From: Rhodospirillales bacterium
GTDB taxonomy: Bacteria > Pseudomonadota > Alphaproteobacteria > Dongiales > Dongiaceae
Assembly (NCBI GenBank): GCA_009885795.1
Contig: VFKA01000002.1
Coordinates: 1 to 64,000 of the forward strand
DNA length: 64,000 bases
Direction of reading: 5' to 3'
Position 1 is the stretch's first letter; each line of letters opens with the position of its first letter. The notes under the pieces are model-generated. The model made no database searches, was not told the DNA's origin, and was given only the letters and a program-made list of their open reading frames with translations. Below, piece after piece: positions 9,122-18,600 of the stretch. The position numbers and the translations under genes are program-made.

Positions 9122-10254
9122 TGCGTCACCCCCGCGGCCGGTGCTTCGGCGGCACCGCCCTCCGGCGCCGCGCCGCGTTTTTGCATGAGCTCGTTTAGCG
9201 ACAGATACGGAACCGCGCCGCCGCCTAGATCGCGGTCGATTAAGACCTTGTCCATGCCCTGCATGACCTTTTCCATGGTTTCAAGGTAGAGGCGGCGTGT
9301 GGTCACATCCTTGTCGGCCACGTATTGCTGATAGACGGCGATGAAGCGCTCCGCCTCGCCCTGGGCGATCGCGACCTTCTCGGCACGGTAGCCCTCGGCC
9401 TCTTTGACGATCCGCTGAGCCTGGCCTTCGGCACGTTGCGTCACTTCGTTGAAATAGGCTTGGGCTTCATTGACCGAACGCTCGCGATCGGCGCGCGCGG
9501 CCTGCACGTCGCGGAAGGCTTCGATGACCGCCTCGGGCGGGTCGACTTTCTGCAACTCGACCTGCTTCACCAAAATGCCGGCCCCGTATTGGTCCAGGAT
9601 GCCCTGGATGAGAGCTTGCGCGCGCGCCTCGATGTCGGCGCGTCCCTCGGTGCGGGCTCGATCGAATTTCGTCTGGCCGACGATCTCGCGCATGGCGCTC
9701 TCGGCCGCGTTCTTCACCGTGTCTTCGGGATCCCGAATATTGAAGAGATAGAGACCGGCATCCTTGATCTCCCAGAAGACGACGAACTGGATGTCGATGA
9801 TGTTCTCATCGCCGGTCAGCATCAGGCTTTCGGCCACCACGTCGCGGGCGCTGGCGCTCGCTTCCGAACCGGAGCTGAATCCGACTTCGACGCGATTCTG
9901 CGTGGTGACATACGGCGTTTCGACATGCCCGATGGGCGCCGGCCAGTTGTAGTTGAGCCCGGGACCGGTTTTTGCTTCCAACGCGCCGAACACCAGTTCG
10001 ATGCCCTCCTGGTCGGGCTGAACGCGATAGAACCCTGTAAGCAGCCAGAGGATGACCGCCACCACCGCGATGAGGACGAGGCTTCGGCCCGTGCCGAAGC
10101 CCCCCGGCAGGAAGCGGCGGATCGTGTCCTGGCCCTGGCGCAGCATGTCTTCGAGATCGGGCGGGCGCTGTCCGCCGCCAGGGGTTCCTTTTCCCCACGG
10201 GCCTTGGCCGCCGCCCCACGGGCCGCCGCCGCCACCTTGATTCTGCCACGGCAT
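9118..10254 (-). CDS. hflK: HflK, SPFH-type FtsH regulator
   Basis: Partner of HflC in the FtsH-associated ring complex. The start at 10254 gives MPWQNQGGGGGPWGGG, the Gly/Trp/Pro-rich cytoplasmic head typical of HflK, with AAGGA eight bases upstream; longer in-frame starts lack this match. A membrane helix SLVLIAVVAVILWLLTGFY at about residues 58-76 is followed by the SPFH domain (RVQPDQEGIELVFGALEAKT) and a coiled region with QRAEGQAQRIVKEAEGY. Length is 378 residues. It is the first gene of the minus-strand unit and is divergent from apbC, so a two-way promoter region lies at about 10255-10400. Confidence 0.95.
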   Translation of the reverse strand: MPWQNQGGGGGPWGGGQGPWGKGTPGGGQRPPDLEDMLRQGQDTIRRFLPGGFGTGRSLVLIAVVAVILWLLTGFYRVQPDQEGIELVFGALEAKTGPGLNYNWPAPIGHVETPYVTTQNRVEVGFSSGSEASASARDVVAESLMLTGDENIIDIQFVVFWEIKDAGLYLFNIRDPEDTVKNAAESAMREIVGQTKFDRARTEGRADIEARAQALIQGILDQYGAGILVKQVELQKVDPPEAVIEAFRDVQAARADRERSVNEAQAYFNEVTQRAEGQAQRIVKEAEGYRAEKVAIAQGEAERFIAVYQQYVADKDVTTRRLYLETMEKVMQGMDKVLIDRDLGGGAVPYLSLNELMQKRGAAPEGGAAEAPAAGVTQ

Positions 10255-10400
10255 GGTGCTGGTCCTTATGGATTCGAGGATTAGCGGAAGCGCGCCGGCC
10301 TTCTCAACGGCTTGGCAACGTCTTATATGACATGCGGCGCATTGGCCGCAACTGCCCTGCCACAAACCCGATATCGCCATCGCCCGGAGCGAATTCAAGC

Positions 10401-11486
10401 ATGCCAGTCACCGAAAATCACGTCCTGGACGCGTTGCGCACGATTCGCGACCCGGAACGCGGGCGCGATATCGTCGGCCTTGGCATGGTGAGCGGCTTGG
10501 CCGTGAAGGACGGGCACGTCGTCTTTGCCATCGAAACGACCCGCGAGCGGGGGCCCGGCCTCGAACCAGTGCGCCGCGCCGCCGAGAAGGCCGTGGAGAA
10601 CCTGCCGGGCGTGCTCTCGGTTTCAGCCGTACTGACGGCCGAACGGCCGGCGGCAAAGCCCGGCGCCGCCCCTGGCCCGGGCGCGGGCCGCGCGCTTGTT
10701 CCCGGTGTCGGCCACATCATCGCGGTCGCGAGCGGCAAGGGCGGCGTCGGCAAGTCCACGGTCGCCGTCAACCTGGCGTTGGCGCTCCACGCCGAAGGCC
10801 ATCGCGTCGGCATCCTCGACGCCGACATCTATGGACCCTCGCAGCCCCGCCTGCTGGGCATCGTGGGCAAGCCGCAGGGCGACGGGCGCAAGCTTCAGCC
10901 GATGCGCGGGCACGGGATCGTCTGCATGTCCATGGGATTCCTCGTGGCCGAGGACACGCCGATGATCTGGCGCGGGCCGATGGTGATAAGCGCGCTCAAC
11001 CAGATGCTGCGCGACGTGGATTGGGGCGAGCTCGACGTGCTCGTCGTCGACATGCCGCCGGGGACCGGCGACGCGCAACTGACCATGGCGCAGCAGGTGC
11101 CCCTGGCCGGCGCCGTCATCGTCTCGACGCCCCAGGACATCGCCCTCATCGACGCGCGAAAAGGGCTGGCCATGTTCCGTAAGGTCGATGTGCCGATCCT
11201 GGGGATCGTCGAGAACATGAGCTATTTCCTCTGCCCGCATTGCGGCGGGCGCAGCGAGGTCTTCAGCCATGGCGGCGCCAGGCTCGAAGCGGAGCGGCTC
11301 GGCGCCGAGTTCCTGGGCGAGATCCCGCTGCACATGGCGATACGCGAGACCTCGGATGGCGGCCGGCCGATCGTCATGTCCCAGCCGGAGAGCCCGCAGG
11401 CTCTGGCCTTTCGCGCCATGGCGCGCCGGGTCTGGGACAAGCTCGCCGCCGGCCAGCGCCAGGCCCCGCGCATCGTGGTGGGGTAG
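10401..11486 (+). CDS. apbC: Iron-sulfur carrier P-loop ATPase ApbC/Mrp
   Basis: A cytoplasmic ATPase of the Mrp/NBP35 family that binds and transfers Fe-S clusters. Residues 5-80 form a MIP18/DUF59 domain. A Pro/Ala-rich linker leads to the deviant Walker A motif SGKGGVGKST at 111-120, with LDADIYGPSQPR and VDMPPGTGDAQ as the further nucleotide-binding blocks. The cluster-binding CxxC is Cys278-Pro-His-Cys281. The start at 10401 matches the domain boundary and the usual length of about 360 residues. It is divergently oriented to hflK. Confidence 0.95.
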   Translation: MPVTENHVLDALRTIRDPERGRDIVGLGMVSGLAVKDGHVVFAIETTRERGPGLEPVRRAAEKAVENLPGVLSVSAVLTAERPAAKPGAAPGPGAGRALVPGVGHIIAVASGKGGVGKSTVAVNLALALHAEGHRVGILDADIYGPSQPRLLGIVGKPQGDGRKLQPMRGHGIVCMSMGFLVAEDTPMIWRGPMVISALNQMLRDVDWGELDVLVVDMPPGTGDAQLTMAQQVPLAGAVIVSTPQDIALIDARKGLAMFRKVDVPILGIVENMSYFLCPHCGGRSEVFSHGGARLEAERLGAEFLGEIPLHMAIRETSDGGRPIVMSQPESPQALAFRAMARRVWDKLAAGQRQAPRIVVG

Positions 11487-11492
11487 GCCGCC

Positions 11493-11672
11493 ATGGCAAG
11501 TGCCCTTTTGCGACTCTTCATTCGTGCCTTGGAGGCGTGCAGGGTGGGGGGGCGCTACCGGCAGAAGACTTATGCCATGGGGGCGCCCCGCGTGAATCTA
11601 GACAAAGCGCTGGCTTTGGCCGCCAAGCTCGAAGACGACGAAATCGCGCGAAAGTTATCGCTGGGCAAGTGA
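11493..11672 (+). CDS. Small ORF of unknown function (59 aa)
   Basis: The ATG at 11493 lies six bases after the apbC stop and opens a 59-codon frame ending at TGA 11670-11672. The first third is arginine-rich (RLFIRALEACRVGGRYR). The last 31 residues, starting from an internal ATG at 11580, form an amphipathic helix-like segment (LDKALALAAKLEDDEIARKLSLGK) that looks more protein-like than the rest. The internal ATG could be the true start of a 30-residue peptide. I do not recognise a family. Confidence 0.35.
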   Translation: MASALLRLFIRALEACRVGGRYRQKTYAMGAPRVNLDKALALAAKLEDDEIARKLSLGK

Positions 11673-11684
11673 AGCTCGCCGCCC

Positions 11685-12707
11685 CTACGTCTCCCGTCCC
11701 AGCACCGCCATCAACTCCCGCCATTCGCGCGGCTTAAGGCCACTGTTCTCCTCGCCGACTTTCTCGCCCGCCAGCATCCGCCGCACGACCTTAAGCGCGG
11801 TCGCCGACAAGGTCGCGGCATCGAGCCGGTGCTCGACGAACGCGGCGTGGGCGATGGGGACCCAGCGTTTCATGATGCCCAGCATCGCGTCGGCATAGGC
11901 GCGAATTTCGTATTGGGCGTGCGGGTCGGCGCGCAACGAGAGGAAATGCATGAGATTGTGCAGGTCGATCTTCCAGTACCACTGGGTATAGACGTTGGCC
12001 GGCAGCACCATGCGGGCAAGCTCGCGCGCGAGGCCGTGGCGCTCGGGGTCGATGACCTTGCCGTCCGGGTCTTCGTTCAAGAGGCCCAGATAGACCGTGT
12101 AATCGCGCGCCGCCTCCGCCTTGATGGTGCGGAGCACGTCCTCGGCCTCTTCGTCCGGCAGCAATTCCTCGCGGCCCTGACGGTTGGTCCGCGCTTGGGC
12201 CGCCAGGTGCTTGGGACGCACCGGGAACATGTCGGGCGGGGACTTGCCGCCTTTTCGCTCGCGCTTGCGCTCGGCCCGGCGCGCTTCCAGGAACTCCCGG
12301 TCCGGGACATAGAACTCGCGGTCGAGGATCGAATAGCGCGCCGAATACTCGTTCACGTTGGCGGTGCGGTGGCGGATCCACTGGCGGGCGACGAAGATCG
12401 GCAGCTTCACGTGGAGCTTCAACTCGCACATCTCGAACGGCGTCGTGTGGCGGTGGCGGATGAGATAGTTGATGAGGCCGCGATCCTCGCTCACCTTGCG
12501 CGTGCCCTTGCCGTAGGAGACGCGCGCCGCCTGCACGATCGCCCCGTCGTCGCCCATGTAATCGACCACGCGCACGAAACCGTGGTCGAGAACCGGCAAG
12601 GGCCGGTAGAGAATCTCCTCCAACGCCGGCACGCAAGCCCGGCGCGTCGACCGAGCGGCCGCGCGTTGAGCCTCGATTTCGGCGTCCTGATCGGGGTTCA
12701 GCGGCAA
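11685..12707 (-). CDS. thyX: FAD-dependent thymidylate synthase
   Basis: ThyX makes dTMP from dUMP using methylene-tetrahydrofolate and reduced FAD, with no need for a dihydrofolate reductase partner. The signature [14 protein letters not shown] is at residues 112-125 and fits the ThyX motif RHRxxxxNExSxRY. The upstream [10 protein letters not shown] block and the later [17 protein letters not shown] block are also typical. The 340-residue length fits the longer alphaproteobacterial form. The apparent start is TTG at 12707; the ATGs at 12726 and 12733 are out of frame. It stands alone, convergent with the small ORF at 11493. Confidence 0.94.
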   Translation of the reverse strand: MPLNPDQDAEIEAQRAAARSTRRACVPALEEILYRPLPVLDHGFVRVVDYMGDDGAIVQAARVSYGKGTRKVSEDRGLINYLIRHRHTTPFEMCELKLHVKLPIFVARQWIRHRTANVNEYSARYSILDREFYVPDREFLEARRAERKRERKGGKSPPDMFPVRPKHLAAQARTNRQGREELLPDEEAEDVLRTIKAEAARDYTVYLGLLNEDPDGKVIDPERHGLARELARMVLPANVYTQWYWKIDLHNLMHFLSLRADPHAQYEIRAYADAMLGIMKRWVPIAHAAFVEHRLDAATLSATALKVVRRMLAGEKVGEENSGLKPREWRELMAVLGRET

Positions 12708-12839
12708 GGGCCGGTTATCCGTTCATGAGTCATCAACCAAGATTAGCCGCTGGCTCGATCCGAAGCCAGACTTACCCCCTTCCAATGGCGCGGGTGCGCG
12801 CCTATATTACGGATTGTCGGGCAACCGGCTATGGCGATA

Positions 12840-13100
12840 AACGCCTTGTGAAATAAACGTTGCGGACCCGGGGGCAGTACCCGGCGCCTCCACCAGTTTC
12901 AACGGCCGGCATGCCGGCCGTCTCTACGGGGGCGAAACAGGATCGACGCGCGTGGTAAAGGCAAGGTTTTTGCTCGGCATGGTACCGCCGTTATCGGGCC
13001 ATTTTGAAAGTGCCAACGATAACCGTATGGCTCTCGCTGCCTAGTCTTTAGGTAAGCGCGGTCCGGGGGGCACCGGGCAACAGAAGCCCCCCACCTCGCT
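12840..13100 (+). ncRNA. ssrA: Two-piece (permuted) tmRNA
   Basis: Transfer-messenger RNA rescues stalled ribosomes and tags the unfinished protein. The halves are permuted, as in alphaproteobacteria: the acceptor piece comes first, ending in the encoded CCA at 12893-12895, and the coding piece begins at about 12928. GGGGGCG (12928-12934) pairs fully with CGCCTCC (12885-12891), placing G3 opposite U, the alanine identity element. A 5-bp T-arm-like stem, CCGGG/CCCGG, flanks a 7-nt loop at 12867-12883. The tag frame at 13012-13044 reads ANDNRMALAA then TAG. A C-rich downstream block pairs as a pseudoknot stem (GGGGGGC with GCCCCCC). A TATATT at 12803 may be the -10 box. The outer ends of both pieces are approximate. 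Confidence 0.93.
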
Positions 13101-13124
13101 ACTCGCGCAGGGTTTGAGATCGGC

Positions 13125-13604
13125 ATGTCGGCGGACCGGCTTCAATACGAAAAGATGGTGCAAGACGCGCTGCGCGGCGTCGTCCGCCGGGCGTTGCACG
13201 AGGCGGCCGAGCACGGGCTGTCCGGCAGCCATCACTTCTACATCACGTTTCGCACCGATCGGAGCGGCGTCGACATCTCCGAGTGGCTGCGGACACGCTA
13301 TCCGCAAGACATGACCATCGTCCTCGAACATCAGTACTGGGAGCTAGATGTCGGCGAGGACGCGTTCTCCGTCACCCTCACTTTCAACGACAAGCCGGAG
13401 CGCATGACCGTACCCTTCGCCGCCATCGTCGGTTTCGCCGATCCGTCGGTGAAGTTCGGTCTGCAATTCGAGGGACACGTCGACGCCGCCGGGCAGGCCA
13501 AGAAGCCGCCGGCCAAGGAAGTGGAGAAAGTAGCGCCCGCCCGGCCGCCAGCCGAGGACGGCGCCGCCGTCGTCACCCTCGATTCATTCCGCAAGAAGAA
13601 ATAG
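13125..13604 (+). CDS. sspB: SspB-type ClpXP adaptor
   Basis: SspB binds the ssrA tag and tethers tagged proteins to ClpX for degradation. The 159-residue protein has the alphaproteobacterial SspB fold sequence at about residues 8-118 (YEKMVQDALRGVVRRAL, HHFYITFRTDRSGVDIS, FSVTLTFNDKPERMTVPF). A Pro/Ala/Lys-rich linker follows, then the short C-terminal ClpX-binding tail VVTLDSFRKKK. Its start codon lies only tens of bases after the tmRNA coding piece, so tag source and tag reader are direct neighbours. Confidence 0.93.
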   Translation: MSADRLQYEKMVQDALRGVVRRALHEAAEHGLSGSHHFYITFRTDRSGVDISEWLRTRYPQDMTIVLEHQYWELDVGEDAFSVTLTFNDKPERMTVPFAAIVGFADPSVKFGLQFEGHVDAAGQAKKPPAKEVEKVAPARPPAEDGAAVVTLDSFRKKK

Positions 13605-13613
13605 CCGGCCGCG

Positions 13614-13985
13614 ATGGCGCGCGCGAAGCGCAGTCCCAAGCCGCGCCCGCCGGTGCTGCTCCGGACGCTCCAGCGCCTGTCGCCGCTGGGCGAGATCGCG
13701 GAGCGGGCGATGTTCGGCGGCTACGCGCTCTATCTCGACGGCGTCATCTTCGCCCTTGTCTTCGGGGACCGGCTCTATTTCAAGGTGGACGACGCGAACC
13801 GCCCGCTCTACGAGAAAGCCGGCATGGCGCCTTTCCAATACGAGACCGATTCCGGCACGCAGGCGCTGGTGTCCTATTGGGAGGTGCCCGACAAGGTTCG
13901 GGGAAAGCCGGACGAATTCCGGAACTGGGCGCAAGAGGCGCAACGCGCCTCGCGCCGCTTGAATGCGGCTAAGCGGCGGCGTTAA
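13614..13985 (+). CDS. TfoX N-terminal domain protein
   Basis: A 123-residue protein made of a single TfoX-N domain, with the family hallmarks RAMFGGYALYLDGVIFALVFGDRLYFKVDD, PLYEKAGMAPFQY and SYWEVPD. Stand-alone TfoX-N proteins are widespread outside naturally competent bacteria and have no settled function, so no competence role is claimed. It begins nine bases after sspB and ends in a basic tail (NAAKRRR). fumC follows within about 15 bases, so sspB, this gene and fumC probably share a transcript. Confidence 0.9.
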   Translation: MARAKRSPKPRPPVLLRTLQRLSPLGEIAERAMFGGYALYLDGVIFALVFGDRLYFKVDDANRPLYEKAGMAPFQYETDSGTQALVSYWEVPDKVRGKPDEFRNWAQEAQRASRRLNAAKRRR

Positions 13986-14000
13986 GTGGATGTACAAGAT

Positions 14001-15410
14001 ATGACCATGAGCCGGCAACCGAACATGCGCATCGAGACCGATTCCATGGGCGAGGTCGAGGTGCCGGCCGATCGCTATTGGGGCGCGCAGACCGAACGCT
14101 CGCGCCAAAATTTCCGCATCGGCGGCGAGCGCATGCCGTTGGCGCTCATCCACGCCTTCGGCACCCTCAAGGAGGCGGCGGTAGAGGCCAATGTGAAGCT
14201 CGGCCGGATCGAGCCCAGGATCGGCCGGGCCATCGCCGCGGCGGCGCGCGAAGTGGCCGACGGCAAGCTCGACGATCATTTCCCGCTGGTGGTCTGGCAG
14301 ACCGGGTCCGGCACGCAGACCAACATGAATTTGAACGAGGTCATCGCCAACCGGGCGAACGAGATGCTGGGGGCCAAGCGCGGGGTGAAGACGCCGGTGC
14401 ATCCCAACGACCACGTCAATTGCTGCCAGTCCTCCAACGACAGTTTTCCCACCGCCATGCACATCGCGGCGGTGCGCCAGATCGAGGACGAGGTGCTGCC
14501 GGCTTTAGCTACGCTGCGCGATGCGCTCGGCGCCAAGGCCGCCGAGTTCCGCGACATCATCAAGATCGGCCGCACCCATCTGCAGGACGCCACGCCCTTG
14601 ACGCTCGGTCAGGAGTTTTCCGCCTACGCCCAGCAGATCGAGAACGGCATCGCCCGCGTGCGTGGGGTCCTGCCGCGCCTCTACCCGGTGGCGCAAGGCG
14701 GCACCGCGGTCGGGACCGGATTGAACGCGGCGCCCGGCTTCGACGCGGCCTTCGTCGGCGAACTCAGTCGCCTGACCGGATTCCAGTTCTCGGCCGCCGC
14801 CAACAAGTTCGAAGGCATGGCGGCCCACGATTCCATCATCGAGGCCTCCGGCGCCTACAACGTGCTGGCGGCTTCGCTCATGAAGATCGCCAACGACATC
14901 CGCCTCGCCGCCTCCGGTCCCCGCGCCGGGCTGGGCGAACTGGTGCTGCCGGAGAACGAGCCCGGCTCTTCGATCATGCCCGGCAAGGTCAATCCCACCC
15001 AGGCCGAGGCCGTCACCATGGTGGCGACTCAAATCATGGGCAACAACGTCACGATTTCCATTGCCGGCAGCCAGGGGCATTTCGAACTGAACGTGTTCAA
15101 GCCGGTGATGATTTACAACCTGCTGCAATCGGGGCGGCTGATCGCCGATGCCTGCCGCAGCTTCACTGTCAACTGCGTGGTCGGCATCGAGGCGGACCGC
15201 GAGCGCATCGCCCAACATGTGAGCCAGTCGCTGATGTTGGTGACGGCGCTCAACCCGCATATCGGCTATGACAAGGCGGCCAAGGTGGCCAAGAAGGCGC
15301 ACAAGGAGGGCACCAGTCTGCGCGAGGCCGCCCTTGCCTTGGGCTTCCTTTCCGGCGAGGCGTTCGACCGCCTCGTGCGCCCCGCGGACATGCTGGGGCC
15401 GAAGCGCTGA
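14001..15410 (+). CDS. fumC: Class II fumarate hydratase
   Basis: Fumarase C interconverts fumarate and malate in the TCA cycle without an iron-sulfur cluster. The superfamily signature [13 protein letters not shown] begins at about residue 322. Other blocks are [19 protein letters not shown] and the substrate-binding [14 protein letters not shown]. Start candidates are ATG at 14001, 14007 and 14025, all ahead of the conserved [15 protein letters not shown]; 14001 gives 469 residues. The stop at 15408-15410 overlaps the start of the next gene. Confidence 0.96.
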   Translation: MTMSRQPNMRIETDSMGEVEVPADRYWGAQTERSRQNFRIGGERMPLALIHAFGTLKEAAVEANVKLGRIEPRIGRAIAAAAREVADGKLDDHFPLVVWQTGSGTQTNMNLNEVIANRANEMLGAKRGVKTPVHPNDHVNCCQSSNDSFPTAMHIAAVRQIEDEVLPALATLRDALGAKAAEFRDIIKIGRTHLQDATPLTLGQEFSAYAQQIENGIARVRGVLPRLYPVAQGGTAVGTGLNAAPGFDAAFVGELSRLTGFQFSAAANKFEGMAAHDSIIEASGAYNVLAASLMKIANDIRLAASGPRAGLGELVLPENEPGSSIMPGKVNPTQAEAVTMVATQIMGNNVTISIAGSQGHFELNVFKPVMIYNLLQSGRLIADACRSFTVNCVVGIEADRERIAQHVSQSLMLVTALNPHIGYDKAAKVAKKAHKEGTSLREAALALGFLSGEAFDRLVRPADMLGPKR

Positions 15411-15634
15411 GCCGGGAACGTTCCGGGATTCGCAAGCGCTCGGTCGCCGTCGCCGGACACCGCACCAGCCTGTCGCTCGAATCGGAATTCTGGGACGCGC
15501 TCAAGGAGGCCGCGACCGCGCGCGGCATATCCTTGAGCCGGCTCATCGCCGAGATCGACGGGCCGAGGCCGCCGGGGACCAGCCTTTCGAGCGCGGTGCG
15601 CGTCTATTTGTTAGAGGCGGCGAGACGGCGCTGA
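15407..15634 (+). CDS. RHH_4 ribbon-helix-helix protein, apparent CTG start
   Basis: A frame of about 75 codons encodes [18 protein letters not shown] and [20 protein letters not shown], which match the RHH_4 family of small ribbon-helix-helix proteins; ending in [15 protein letters not shown] completes the domain. The domain appears intact. No in-frame ATG, GTG or TTG precedes it within the fumC 3' end. The only plausible initiator is the CTG at 15407, which forms a CTGA overlap with the fumC stop and would give an [13 protein letters not shown] terminus. Other members start close to the RKRSV block, which supports this start. The function is presumably DNA binding. Confidence 0.75.
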   Translation: MSRERSGIRKRSVAVAGHRTSLSLESEFWDALKEAATARGISLSRLIAEIDGPRPPGTSLSSAVRVYLLEAARRR

Positions 15635-15641
15635 CGGATCG

Positions 15642-18600
15642 TCACGGCGTCGGGATCAGGCCTTCGATAAAGTCGCCGATGGCGTCCGCGCCAGGTTGAG
15701 TGCCTTGGGCGCCCGGCGCCAACCCCCCGGCCCCAGGCGCCGCTTGCTCTTCTTCTTCCGGCGCCGGTTCCTCGACGACCTCCTCGGGCGCCGGCTCGAT
15801 GACGAGCTCTTCGACCGTTTCCTCGGGCGTCGATTCAGGCTCGACGGTTGCCTCGGGCACGATTCCGGCGGCGCCGGGAGCCGTAGCCGGCTCGGGCGCG
15901 GTATTTCCTAGACCCGGCACCACTTGCTGGATGATGCCGCCGAGGCCCCCTTGCGCCGGTACCGACTCCTCGGCGCCCGGCAGCACGCTTGGCAGCACCC
16001 CAGGCAGCAGGTCCGGGACGCTTTCCGGCACAACACCCGGCACGACCTGCTGGATGATACCGCCCAACGCGCCGGTGCCCGCCGCGCCCGCCGCTTCGGC
16101 GGCATTCCCGGAGACGCCGATATCCGGACCGTCCATCGGCCCGGTCAGCGACACCGTCAGGTAGGGATTGCCGCCGCTTTCCAGGACATCGACGATCATG
16201 TTCATGGTCCAGGCGGCGATGTCGGCGTCGCCATGGACTTGCGCCTCCGCCCGATCGTTGACGAGCCGCGTGTTGGCGGTGTCGAGGACGCCCTTGTCGA
16301 TCGTGAAATCGCCGGAGAGCTGGTTCGTGGAGCCGACGAACATCGTGAAAGCCTGGTTGGCGAGCGCGATCGGACTGACGGCCAACGCGGAACCCGTCAA
16401 GCCCTGCAGTTGCGAGCCGGCAAGTCCCAGCAGCATCGATCCCGCCACCTGCTCGCCCGTGCCCGAGATCTTGATCGTGCCGCCAAGATTGCCCTGGCCG
16501 CCCAGATTGCGGATGAGCTGGGCCATGCTGACGCCGCTGCCGGCAATGTCCGCTTGCAGCGAGACCGGCCCCTTTACCTGGCTCGCCACGATGCCACCCT
16601 TCATCGCCTCTTCAATGCGCACATTCGTGGCGTCGACCCGCGCCGCCAGCGCCGGCACGCCGCGCCCGGCCAGCGATCCCGTCGCGTCGAGCGAACCGCC
16701 GAAGGCCTTGGCCGAGAATTGCGAGATCGTCAGCGTGCCGTCCTTCAACGTCACCTTGGCCTTCACGTCGTCGAAGCGACCGTCATTCATCTTGATGAAA
16801 TCCGCGGTGAAGTCGATATCGGCATCGCCCGAATCAAGCGCCGCGAGCTCGAGCGGCTCGTTCGACCAGCGCGGACCTTCCTTGGCCGGGGCCGCCTTGC
16901 CCGGCGCCGGCATCAGGGCGTCGAGGTCGAGCGCCGTCGCATTCAGCTTGGCGACCAGATTGGGCCGCCCGGCGAGGCTCGCCTCGACCGTACCGGCAAT
17001 ACGGCTCTGGCCGATCTCGACGGAGAGGTTAGTCAGCGACGCCGCATCGGTCGTGCCCTTGGCCAGCGTGGCGATCTTGAACGCGCCGAGCTTGCCCGCC
17101 GCCGGCTTGTAGTCGGGCGCGGCCATGGCAATGAGCTGCCTCAATTCCGGATGGCTCGCCTGGAGGTCGAGGTCGAACGAGACCGGCTTGTCCTCCGCCG
17201 CCGCCGCGACGCTGCCCTTCACCGCGGCAGTGGCGCCGAACCCGCCGAGGTTGAGGTCGAGCTGCATCCGGTCCGTGCCGCCGATGAGCGTGCCCTCGAT
17301 CCTGGCCTCGCCCAGCTTGGCCGCCGCGCCGCCGCCGAGACCGGCCAATTGCAGTAGCGGCGCCGGCTTTTTCGCCACGACATTGAGCCGTGTGTTTACC
17401 TGTGGCTTGTCACCGAGACCGGTGACGGTACCTGCAAGCGACGCCGTTCCTTGCACGCCGCTCAACGACGCGGTGACATCGAAGTTGAGATCGTCCGTGC
17501 CGCTCGCGGCCTTGCCCTTCAAGGAAAGCGCGCCCAGCCCCTTCACGCTCGGCATGCCGGCGATCGCCAGCAGCGGCCCCGCGTCCTTCGCCGAAACCTC
17601 GAAATCGCTGTCCACACGCGGGATGCCGGCGCCAAGCCCCGATGCCTTGCCCTTGGCCAGGCCTTGCGCGCCAATCCCCGCTATCGAGAACGCAAGGTCG
17701 TAAGCTACGTCATCGGCGCCGCCGGCCAGCGTGCCGCCGAGCTTCAGCGCGCCCAGCTTCGCCGGCGGCTCCGCCATGCCGGCGAATTGCAGGAGGCGTG
17801 TCGTGTCTTTCACGCCGACATCGATGGCGGTGTCGAAACGCGGCTTGCCCGCGAGGTCGGTGACTGTGCCGCTCACCTTGCCGCTGCCGCCGGCGAAGTC
17901 CTTGATGCTGAAATCGCGCAGCGTCAGCGTGCCTTCCTGCACCAAGGCATCGAGGTGCATCCCCTTCGCGGTCTCCTTGTTGAACGTAAGGCTGCCGACG
18001 CGCAGCTCCACATTGGCGTCGAACGCCGCCAAAGGCGCCAGCGCGCCCAACGGCAATCCCGCGGCCTTTGCCCCAGTCTCGGCGGGCGCCCCTTCGGCCG
18101 GCGCGGCGACATAGCCGTCGAGGTTAAGCCGATCGATGGCGAGGCCGACACCGAAACCCGGCTTGGTTCGGCCGCCGCTGCCCGGGAAAGCCACGGTCGC
18201 GCCGCCGGTGATCTTCGATGCGTCGAGGACGGCGTCGAGCTCGGTCACGTCCAGTTGCGCCGGCGTCACCGCGAAATTCGCGGCGAGCGACATGTTGCGC
18301 AACCGTTCGCTCGACACGCCGGCCGGCTTGACCTGCAGCCAGTCCAGCACGGCGCGCAAATTGTCGGCGCCGATCTTGAGCTTGCCGGCGAATCGAGGCT
18401 GCCCGTCGGCCGGCGCCAGCACGCCGTCGACCAAAACCGAGGCCCCGCCAGGCAGAATCGTGCTCCCGTCGGTGAGCGTCAGCACGCCGTCGGCCAGCGT
18501 CGCGGCGACGTGCGTGTTCTCCATGACGCCACCACGAAAGATGAGTGTCGGCGCCGTCACCTCGATGTCGGCGAGAATGCCCGTCGGCAAGGCGTAGGGT

